Below, piece after piece: positions 12,501-24,500 of a DNA stretch of 64,000 bases. The stretch spans positions 1-64,000 of the forward strand of contig WFMF01000361.1 in the NCBI GenBank assembly GCA_011033025.1. The letters run 5' to 3'. The translations under genes and the position numbers were made by a program. Positions within the stretch are counted from its first letter, which is position 1. Each line of letters starts with the position of its first letter. The notes under the pieces are model-generated. The model searched no databases. It worked only from the letters and a program-made list of their open reading frames with translations, and was not told the origin of the DNA. The DNA is from Beroe forskalii. Taxonomy: Eukaryota > Ctenophora > Nuda > Beroida > Beroidae.

Positions 12501-15500
12501 GTCGAATGACAACCATTTCCACTTTACGGTATTAAGTCCATACCTTCCCTCTAGGGAGAGAGGTCAGGGTGAGTCGTAAGGCAACGGAAACATCTACCGC
12601 ATTACACCCACCCCTTCTTCCGGCTGAGTCGTAGGGCAGCATTTCCATCCCATTCCGCCCAAACTAAGATACTATACCCCCTCCACCAGGGGTAAAGGTA
12701 AGAGTGTGTCGTAAGGTGAAACCATTCCCATCTCCCGGTATTACACCCATCTCTCCTTCAAAAGGAGTGGCAAATGAAAGGGGCTTGCTTCCAACTCACG
12801 GCAGCACACCTATGCTCCTCCTCAACTGTCTGTCAAAGATAATTGTTAACATCCGATGACATTCAGCCCATCCCTCCTTTAACTTATTGAAGGAGTGACA
12901 AGTCAACGATTCCAACTTCCATCTCAAGCATTCAACCTATCCTTCTCCCCTTCTAGGGAGAGAAGGTGGGGGAGGCTGTAGGTCCTTTGTCGCATTATAT
13001 GTTGGTAAAGGTCCCATCATGGGAAAAAGCCGGTCATATCATTGGAAACTTTCAACTTTTCATCCAGATGGTGGTATCAGTAAACTGCTACACACAGCAC
13101 TCTACTCCCAAAATTTCCTCGCCATTTCTGGCGGCGCATATTAGTTAGGAGTCAGGGCACTGCAAGAATTGTCACCCAGTCACCCACCATATTTCACAAT
13201 ATCATGACCTGCTACTCACTTTGGTGCAATTCTAATCATATTTTGAATCTGTCCTGCATTCTCGGAATGCAAAACGTTGAGTTTTTGGAGTTAATAAATG
13301 GTACCAGTGATTTGGTATTGGCTCGATAATTCTGTCAGAACTATGCAGCTATCTCCGGTCAATTAGTCATTGTCCAACTGTCTTAGTGTCTTGTAGCTGA
13401 CAGCAGGCTATCACAACTGAGGGCTAATAATCAAGAATGTTACTAAAACAAGCATGTTCTTTCATACTTGATACTCTCATATTATGCTCTGTCAAAAGTG
13501 GCTTTGGCAACTTTTATAGGTAGCTAAGTTGACTCACAAAAATAGCAAGAATGCATTATAAAGTACCGTGGTATTTTTAATAGAATAGCTGTCAGTTTGC
13601 ATTATTAGCTGCCAGATGCAAGACACAAAACTTATAAATAATTTTTCACTCGTGCAGGACGATTCATGAAAAATTAGTAGCAACGCCACCAAAGTTGTCA
13701 ATAAATTGACAGATCGAACGCACTTCTATTTCTAGTTGAATATTGCCTTTCTCAACTATAATTCACCATCAGATTATCATCTAATATTCCAAGCTACTGT
13801 GCACTACTACCTACCATCTTCTCATACTCATTTATCTCACTAATTAAATCCAGCTTTGAGACTAGGAGCAGTTTAACCAATTGAACCGCTGTCAGCTAGC
13901 TGCTGGAGAGAAGGTGTTCAACTAGATCTGCTAACTGATTAATTGTCTTTAGGTCACGTGATCTCACACTCCCACGCTATTGGTCAATCCCCCGAGCTGG
14001 ACTCAGCTTTAATATGATTAATAACTCGACGTGTGCGCGTCCAAGGCTTGTGCGTCTGATGATCACGTGACACACTTTTCATGTTATATATTGAGACGGT
14101 CAAAAGTAAACACTCTCGCACGGTTATACATATCACTTACAACCTTGGTTTTGTTGAGAGTTTTGTGTCGGAGATTCAATAGCTGTTAAAATTGTCTGTG
14201 TCCACTGTCCGGTGTATTTTGATGTTACATATTCAGCGGGTCAAGCCTCACCGCGTACAGGTCTAAGAAAAAGTTGAACTACAGTTAATTAGTTAATTCA
14301 TGCTTAAATAATTGCTTATTAATTAATTCTAAACTCCCAATCATCTTATCTGCTCATAATCTGCTTTGCTAATAATCAACCAAAGACTTCTTTTGTACAA
14401 CCTAAGAACCTAAGCAGTGTTCGCTAATTGAGTTGTTGTGTATTTTGCAGTTTTAACAGCACCCTAAGTTAACTCTTCAGTAAAGGATCCTCTTTTCCAA
14501 TCCCTACTAGGATTACTTTAACGCGAAGTATAATTCCACAACACTGGAACCCCTTTTAATTATTTTGGTGTTTGCAGACGTTTGGGATATCGGTCAGTAA
14601 ATAGCATGCTCCTCTTCCCAGTTCCCATACCCCTCACGTGATTTCAGGACCACCAGAAGCGCGCGTACAACTACCACTCTATCAACCTCGTGTTTCAGGA
14701 CCACCAGAAGCGCGCGTACAACTACCACTCTATGACACCTCGCGTTTCAGGACCACCAGAAGCGAGCGTAAAACTACCACTCTCTGACACCTCGCGTTTC
14801 AGGATCACCAGATGCGCGCGTACAACTCCCACTCTCTCACACACCCTCGCATTTCAGGACCACCAGAAGTGCGCGTACAACTACCACTCTCTCATACCAC
14901 TCGTGTTTCAGGACCACCAGAAGCGCGCGTACAACTACCACTCGAGCAGGCTGAGTCTGTACCGACTGACTCCGCCGCCCATCACGACCATCCTGCCGCC
15001 GACGCAGCAGCCGGAACTGCGCACGCCGCGCACCACACGACTCCAGAGCACCAAGCTCTTCCAGAACCTCTCCGCCCCCTTCAACGCGACGCCTTTCCTC
15101 CCGCCCAAGCAGACGGAGGAGCAGCGCCGGGCGACCCTCAGCAAGGTCCGGAGGATCAGGACCTCCAAGGACGGCTCCGTGATCGCTATCTCGTGCGACG
15201 GAAGCATGGCATTCTCGTACCTGTCACGGGTGTCGCACAAGAGTTACTGGATGCGGGAGTTACGACTCAAGTCGGAGTCGCAGCTCCGGCATTGTATTCA
15301 GAGGATAAAGCAGCAGATTGGAGCTATTGTGTTCTACCTGGTCTTTGCGGGAATACTCCGCCTCTACTCTTACGCGAGGTGGAGTTAGAATGGGGGGCGT
15401 GGGGTTGACATGGGGTGCAAGGTGGGGTTAAAATGGGGTGGGTTGCAAAATTTAATAAAGGGGGAGCTGGGTGGGGTTGAAGTGGGATGTGGGGTAGGAT

Positions 15501-18500
15501 AAAATGGGTTTGAGGTAAAATTATCAAATTAAAATGGGTAAGGTGAGGTTAAAATGGGATTCAAGATTGAGTATGGGTGGGATTGGAGTGAGAAAAGTTG
15601 AAAAACAGTTGAAACTGAGTTGAGAAAGATTGTAGTGAAAATCGTTTTTGCTGTCCGCTGGATTTGTTTGTCGTATGTTATTCTATGATTGGTCAATAAC
15701 CATGCTAATACTTGATACTGTTATCAATAATTATTATTCTATTATTAAGTCTTCTCGAATTCGAGAGGTGAACATTGAAGAATGAATTCTTTAACATCTT
15801 ATACGTGTTTTATTATTTTATTGTTGTAAATTTAAATATTTTATGCTGATTGAATTCTATTTTTTTCCTGTTAATATCAAATTGAAATTGTTTTTAATTC
15901 ATAGGGTAGAGTGACCTAATTCCGGCCATTTTTGTACGATTTTTTTTCAAAATCATGTTATATAAATATGGGAAGGTTTTGAACCTTGAAAATAGTTAAG
16001 TATGGTAGGAAAATGATTAAAATTGCTAATTATACCCAAAAATTTGAAAATTATGGATTTTTACCAATTTTCGAAATGGCCGGAATTAGGGCCCTGACCC
16101 AATTCCGGTCATTTGAGCCTAATTCCGGCCACCCAAAATAATTCTTAAACTACTGATCTTAGAGCAAAAATTTTTGCTCTGTCTATAATTTCCACCTTTC
16201 TTCTACTCAAAATGAAATTTTACTGTGTAGCTCTATTGGGTACACTGATTTTCGGTCTCTAAAGATAGGTCACTTTCAACTAAGAATAAAATGTCATAAA
16301 TGAAGTTTCCCTAAGATATTGACGGATTCCCAGAATGTTAAAAAACACTTTTCTATTACCTCTTATCATTTTAAGTTATAGTAAGAACTAGGTAGGTGAG
16401 TTGAGGCCGGCCGGAATTAGGTCCCCTTCTGGGTTATGGGTACCTTATTCCGGCCACCTGCTATAACACCCTTATTAACTATGAAGGCACTTTTTAGTAT
16501 TCTCACACAAAATGAGATGTTATATCTAGCACATGGTATGTCAGAAAATCGCCAAAAACGATTTTCAGCTAAAATTCTTGCATTTAGATTTCCGTACAAG
16601 TTCAACTCCCGAATTTAAGCACACATCTGCAGGTTTTCTCATAATTTTCTGTTTGTTACAGAAATATTATGTTAAACTATACTCTATTAATATCACCTGA
16701 AGCATTCCCATGCCTAGTTTTCAACATAAACTTGCAGTTTAGTGTTTGTTCCATCAAAATATCTGAAATTTCTATTTTGGGCGACAACGATTGGTGACAT
16801 GTCTTTTCATGGATTAAAAGCACTTTTCTACTCTAGCTATGACTCTTAGACCGATCTTTTAAGTGGAAACTAGCAAAATTAATTTAGGGGCGAAATCTAA
16901 TTTTTCAGAGGGCCTTGGTAATTTCTGATCATCTATGGGAGTTTGCCATCTAAAAGTCACTTTCGTGTATTCAGGATATCATTTAACAACGTTATGGATC
17001 ATTTTCCATAATTTCCATGCTGCTCTGATATGAAAAACAGCTACAGAGTTGTGAATATAAGGTACCCATGGTAGGAGGGTCCCTAATTACGGCCATCTCA
17101 AATCATAGTCTCATTTGCTAGATTTAGTTAAAAATAAGCATCACTCTGGGCTTTTACCAATATAGACTTAATCATAACGTCATGTAATGTTTGGTTTATC
17201 ACTTGAACATTCATAATTGTGCATTATGACCTTTGGCCGGATTTAGGACCCCAGATTTTTGGGACCTTAATTTCCGTCCACAGCAGTTCCTGTCTAAGTT
17301 TTTAAACTTTTTGGGCTGAAACTTTTGAAATTCAAAGCCTCGGAAAGTTAAGAAACCATAGGTGCAATAGATTAAATGAAATTTAGATATAGAAATTGTG
17401 GCCGGAATAAGGGACCTCTGTGATTTTGGGTCCCTAATTCTGGTCACACAATTTTAAGTGTTAAATCGCTCATTTTGGATTTAAAATCGATGATATGGTC
17501 ATCTATGGGCAACATTCAACATAACTCAGTATTTTTTGTCTCCAAAATACATTTCAAATCAATTTTAAATCAAATGTTAACTTAACAAAAATTTTGGCCT
17601 AAAATCATTATTTTGGGGGTAAATTTTTTTAAAAATCAAAAAGTGACCATATCCTAGTGATCATTTACTCAAAAATTTCAGAGAACATGGGCAAATGATT
17701 GAAGTTGCCCATAAAATTGTTTTTTGGGGTAAGGAGTGTGAAATAAAAAGTGTGGAATTTTTTCAACTCAGGGTGGCCGGAATAGGGGGCCGGCCGGAAT
17801 TAGGCTCCTTACCCTATTTAGACTGCTTCGTACTATGATCCCAGGACTCAGATTTTCGCATTTCAGCGATAACAAGCCCGTCCCCCCTTAATAATTCATT
17901 CCCTCTCTTTAATAAGGCCAACAACCTCTAACCTCTCCTCAACCCCTCAATCCACGTCTCACTTGACACCCCCATCCCCCTCTATTCATACCTCACTTGA
18001 ACCCCCCTAATAACTCCCTCTTGCCTCTACCCATGTCTCACCATCGCTAGTTTAGCTGCCATGTCCTTCTTCTCTGAGATCAGAGCCCGTACAGCCTCCC
18101 CCAGTCTCTGCTGTCTCTGGAGGGGTACAGCCCCCGTGTACTGTCCTCGAAGGTAGCAGATAGTCCGGGAGAGAAGGTGCACATGGGACACCACCTTCTT
18201 GTGTTGGAGGTCCTGGATCTGAGACTGGTCTGCCAACTTGGACTCCATCACCAGCAGCTTGCTCTGTTCCTGGGGAGGGGGTAGGATATTAGTATATTCA
18301 AGGGAGTGAGGGTCTTACTAGGATTATTATTAAAGTAGTTAGAATGTTAGAATATAATTTGATATCTACTAGTGCTTCAAAAGTACAGTCAAACTTCACC
18401 TCATTAAACTTAGACCCAAATACAGTATTAAGTGATCAACTTTTATTCACTCTCCCTAAGATCTAGGTGTACGAAAAATAAGACATGATAGTCATAGCTT

Positions 18501-21500
18501 CGATAACCGTGAGTGAAAAAGTACTAACTTGAGCAAGTTTTATCTTGAATTCCTCAGTTAGCTTGTTAGATTCGATCTCACGGTTCTGAACCTCGACTAG
18601 CTTCTGCGTCAATAATCCTGGACAATGGTATCACAACATAAGTTCTGATTTGCTCATGATTGCCCTTTCAACAAACCGTTATTAGAGATCGTAAGCAAGC
18701 GATAAACTGATACATGTATTGGTTTACGTTCATTCAATACTGTAGTATCAATGATTTCGATTTACAAAAATAAATAGATGAATTTTCTGAAAATGAGCTC
18801 GGCTGGTCGCCCAAATATTGATACACAATCTTCAGAAAATACATTCTCCCCTCATCTACGTCTTAAATTTCCTAACTTCTTACCAATAGTGAGCTTGTCG
18901 TCAGTCTGTTTCTGCATTTCAGCTAGAGTCAGCCTATGTTGCTCTATCTCCTTTTCCTTCTGGTCCTTGCGAGCAAGCAGGGTCCTGGTTTGGTCTGCTG
19001 ATATGTCGGCAGATGTCTGGGCTCGCTTTACTTCCCCCTGCAGGGCTACTATCTGCTTCTCTAACAACAGAGGGCACGATTAGAGTTGATTAACATGAAA
19101 ACTGTAACCCATACTGCCTGTCTGCCTACCTTAGTGCTTTTGTGATGAGGGAGAATCTCCCTCATCACTCAAATCACTCTGGGAGATTAGAATTAATTGT
19201 GACAACTGCAAGACTATCATAATAACCGTTTCCTAGAATTCACATGAAACTTTCCCTTACCAGCGTTCTGGAATCCTTTGCCCCCGTACTTGGTAGCCTC
19301 CTCTAAGTCAGAAGTAAGTGTTTTCTCCCTGTCCTGAAGGGACTTGTTCTTCTCCACCAGATCAGAGAACTTTTCTTCCAGAGTGGAGTTCCGGTCCTCC
19401 AGTTCCTGGGTCACGGACAACAGCTGGGGAGAGAGTGGGTTAGACAACAGGTGGGGAGGGAGGGGGTGAGAAAACAGGTGGGGTGAGTGGGAAAGTGTAA
19501 ACAACTGAGTTAGGAACTTAGGTAATTCTGGCGTTGATTTGAGATGTTGCACGATCATAATTCTTACCAAGTGCTCTTACCAAGTCAAGTGCCAGGTAAT
19601 CCTTTTCAAATAACCATATTTTCACAAAACGAGCGAGGAAGGGCTGAGTAATACACCAACCTTTGAGTGTTTCTTGATAGCATGGCTAGCTTTCTGCTTC
19701 TCGTTGACCAGCTCCACCTCTAGGCTGTATATCTTGTCCTCAATGTTAGCCATCTCACCGTCCCTAGTTGGCTCGTTGACAGCAGCCAGCCTCTCTTCAA
19801 GACGCTCGCACCTACAAAGAGAATTATAGAATTTTAGCAATTGAACGTCAACCTTCTTCTAGCAACCTTCTTCCATTACTGAAATTAGCATTATGCAAGA
19901 ATCATGATAAATATACGAAGGACATTCATAAATAATTCAGCAGATGGTTGATCGAAATCAATAATCGATTAATAATTGAAAAAAATATTAAAAATAATTG
20001 ATTAGTAAGTTAGTAATACTAATGCTAATACATTGCCACAAACCTCTGTGTTTTGAGTTGCAGCTCCTTCTGGCACAAACCTCTGTGTTTTGAGTTGCAG
20101 CTCCTTTTGGCACTCTGCCAGCTCCCCCTGAGCCAAGTCACAAACCTCTGTGTTTTGAGTTGCAGCTCCTTTTGAGCCAGGTCACAAACCTCTGTGTTTT
20201 AAGTTGCAGCTCCTTTTGGCACTCTGTGTCTTGAGTTGAGCCAGGACACTAACCTCTGTGTTTTGAGTTGCAGCTCCTTTTGGCACTCTGCCAGCTCCCC
20301 CTGAGCCAGGACACTAACCTCTGTGTTTTGAGTTGCAGCTCCTTCTGGCACTCTGCCAGCTCCCCCTGAGCTTGGTCGCTCTCCTCCCTGGCTCGGTGGA
20401 GCTTCTGAGTGGCTTCCTGGAGCAGGGACTCTTCTTCCAGCAACTTCCGGTACTTGAGGGTGATGCTCGTATACAGCTCGTATAACTTCTCTACATCTCT
20501 CTGAGGTGTAGCCGTGAACGGTGATAAACTGACCATGTCTTTCAAGACAACAACAAAAAATGCTCTATTGAACAATTGAAAGAGTGTTAATCTGTTAGTT
20601 TGTTTGTGGAATCAGGTGAGAAATGGGGCGAGGAAAGAGAACGAAATCTTGAATCATGAGAGAGCGTGAAATTCAACGAAATAAAACATCAATGTTTCCA
20701 CGAAATCCCCTCCCCTCTTTTACCTGCGGCACACACGTAAGCAGCTGTTCTCTGAGCTGGTTGATGTAGTTAGTAGCAGCATCCTTATGCTGCTCCAACC
20801 AAGACACTCTCTCCCTTATCTCCTTGGTCCTGTACTCATCTAACACCCTTAAGTCTCCTGATTTCCCTCTCACTCGCCTCCTCTCGCTCCTTCATCACCC
20901 TCAGCTCCCGCCTCATGGTCCGCTCGTGGACCTTCAGTAGGACCATCCGCCGTGATCCCTCCGATATGGATTTCTTCTGGGAGTCCCCACTCTGGTCAAG
21001 GACACGTTGGAGACGCTCTAACTCATCCTTGTATACCTGAAGATGAAGATTGAAGGCATGAGACCTCGGGCCTCGTCAGGGGTGCAGCATTGAGTTGAAA
21101 TATTGAACAAATAACCAAACGAGTAAGCATGAGTAAATATTGCTAAAATAGATTTGTAAAATATCGTAGCATGCAATCAATCGTTTTGGTACCGAAGTAC
21201 TGAATGATATTCATTGTATCCAGAATCCAGCTGAATGAAGAATTGGAATGATAGGAATATGAAAATGAACCTCCATTTGAGGAGTGTTCTCGTTAGTAGG
21301 GTGGGTTGCTGCTTTCTTCTTCATCTCCAGCTTGATCTTATAGTGCTCCTCGTACAACATGCCTTGCTGGGCAGTCAGACGAGACAACTGATCCTAAAAA
21401 ACGGCTGAGTGTGACACCATCATCATCATAGATTAACAAACGACAGCACAAGCCCAGTAGCCTCTTTTCATATCTATGTAATACCTAACCTTCTTTTAAT

Positions 21501-24500
21501 GACATGTTCCAAGTGCTGTAAAATCTATTTTCAAGTTCAAAATGGTAATTTGATTTCTGACATTCCTCCCGTTGGTGTTACCAGGTTTAAGGTTACCTGA
21601 GTGTGAAGGAGCTGTCTCTCCATCTCCTTACACAGGTTCTCCTTCTCATCTACTTCCTGCAAAGCCACCACCAGTTGGTGAGCCAGCTGCTGGGACCCCG
21701 GCCCCATCACCCCGCCCATCGTCACGCCGCTCTGCACCGCACTCCCGCCCGTGGGCGCAAACCGCGCCAAGTCCGCAACGGCGTTAGCTCGCTCCCGCTC
21801 ACACCGCCGCATTTCTTCTTTGGTACGAGTTAGTTCCGATCGGAGCTCGATATTCCGGCCGTTTAGTTGGGCGACCTGTGAGGAAGAGGAAAAGGTCTGA
21901 AAATTTGATATCATAAACTCAATGAATCTACTCAATCCAATCACGGTATGATCATAATTTCTTTATGAGTTAATCAATTAGGAGGAACATGAAATTGTTT
22001 CTTTTGTTTTGCCTTTTTGAAAAAAAAAACAAATAAAGATTGAAATAGAAAACTATCACCAAATTTCAACCTGTGTCTTGAGATGTTGAGTGAGGTCGGG
22101 GTAGGACTGGTTGAGTCTTTCCTCCATCAGGGAAAGCAGCCTGTGGAGATCAGGCTGGTCCTGCAGCTTACCTATCTTACCTGGGAGTAAAAGTCAGGCT
22201 AAACATGCAATACCAGCTCATTTTCATTATGTGGGGGTGTACGAGAGTTTTAGCAGTCATTATTTGACAATATCAATAACACTTGATTAGTTAATTATCT
22301 ACAGGGGCTATCAACGAGCAGAATAGATAACTACTGCACTCAATATATTGCTTAGAACTGCAATATTGTACGTAAGTTCAGTGAGTCAGTTAATCGTGAA
22401 TTATGAATACCGCTGAGAGCTTCTTTGAGGGCCGCTTCGAATCTTCCTCTCTCGCTCTCTGCCTGGGTAAGCTTGGCAGATAGAGCTGTGTTCTTGTTGT
22501 TCAGATCCTCCACAGCTTTATTGAGGTTGTTGTTCTGTACGTTCAGGGACTTCATGTCACGTCGCAGTTCTGCCACCACCGTTTTGTCTTCGTTCTTAAT
22601 TTCTTGGAATTTCTCGATCATTTGCTCCTGGATTTTATTGATTACTTGCAGGTCATCATAACTTCATAACATTGATTTTTGTAAATAAACTTGTTCTCTC
22701 GGAAGCCTAATAGAGATTACCATTTAATAAAACCACTTAAGTAAGGAATGAAGATCACGTTCCTGTATGATAGTGGAGTCGTTGGCAGAGAGCCCGGCTT
22801 CGGCTGCAGCCTCTTCAATAGCTTCCAGATCTTCTGTTTTAAGTCCCAACTCTACTGCCCTGAAGAAGAAGTGGTATTGTAACTTTGTGCATTACAGTAC
22901 AGGCTAAGTTCACATTAAAACACAACACCAACCTGACGCCCACCCAACACCCATTTGACGCCCACCCAACACCCACCTGACGCCCCGGTGCATGGCTTGT
23001 TTCCTGAGCACCTTCTTCATCTCGATACGCTCCTTTTCCAACCGCTCCACCTCCCCAGAGAGCAGCCTGTTGATGGCCCTCAGTTGCTCCTGCTCAGCAG
23101 CCTTCGTGAACTTCAACTCTACCAAGGGGGAATTGGTATTAGTAAATAAAACTATCATAGTATCATACTGTGTGTCATACTGTGTGTCATACTGTGTGTC
23201 ATACTGTGTGTCATACTGTGTATCATACTGTGTGTCATAGTATCATACTGTGTGATTAAGCTGATTAGAATTTTAGGTTGGAGGGATATAAAAGGTTCGT
23301 AAAGAACATTTGAAATGACTTTGCAGTTTCGTGACGGACTTCAATCGATGAAATAAATTAGACCATTCTGTATGCCTAGTTCACAATGGGATGAGTTCTA
23401 TAAACTTATAAAGTTCTGACATTCCATGGCATATCTTTGAATTATTAGCAATAACCTGAAAGATCGATGTTTTCACTGGGCTCCAGACCCAGTCTTCTTC
23501 GCATTTCATCATTTTCATCGAGTGCTTGGCACAAGTTCATTTCCAGTTTGTTGATCTGTTTCGTCGTGGTGCTGATGTCACTGTCCCGAATTGCTACTTG
23601 CTTCTTCAGGTCTTTGATTTCCTGATCAGCTCAGGGTTAGATAATATACGAGTAAAAAACTTATCTGAGCGGGGCAGGGAAAGTAATTTAAGCTGTCAAT
23701 AAAGCAAAAAGAAATCGTGCTAAATATGAATTATTCTTAAATAATAAGCAGTGATATTTCTAGTCAGTAGTTCCTCACCCACCTGGACAGCCTCTCTTAG
23801 ACCGTATGTTCCGTTCTCATACTGCCCTATCCTTGTCAGTGCCTCAGCCAGCTGCTTGTCCCTCTCTGCCGAGTCAGCCTCCACCTTCCTCAGTCGCTCC
23901 CGCTCTGACTTAGCTGCATTCTTGTAGTCGCTCACTGGAAAAGATGGTTAGTGAGTTCACATAGAAAAGTACTCAAAAATATTTCCTCAGACTCTAAGAT
24001 ATTAAGATAATACAATTCAGCATTTGTGTGCGAGTGTTTGATTTGCTATTGTAATTAATTCGAGAAGAAAATTAGCTCTTTGCTTACCTTACCTTTTTTA
24101 CCTTAAATTTAATAACTGTTTGTTGTTTACCTAGGTTCTCCAGGTGGTTGGTTTCCTTGACGGCCTCCGTGGCTTGCAGCTCCTCTGCAAACTCGCCCAT
24201 CAACTGCATCTGCTTGTAGCCCTCGTCAAGTTCTCTCTTCAGCTCCTAAAAATGGGTGCTGTTAAATCCAGGAGTAGGCATTTTTTGCTAGAATACATCA
24301 GTCTAAAAAGATCCATAATTCATGTTGCGTCACGCAACTAGCGTGTTTATCATTTTCGTCATTTATGATGACAGCTGGGAATGGCACATATTGTGGATTT
24401 AAGAGTCATCTCTCTTAAGCTTTTAGTAAAACACCTAAAACCTTTCATTGCTCACCTCGATCTGCTTGTCTTTATCTGCCACAATCTGTGTCAACTCTGC

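Noticed and set aside
14812-15408. Second frame over the nested gene (AAHHDHPAADAAAGTAH...)
   Set aside because: An Ala/His/Pro-rich shadow caused by high GC. The other frame has normal composition and a better acceptor join.
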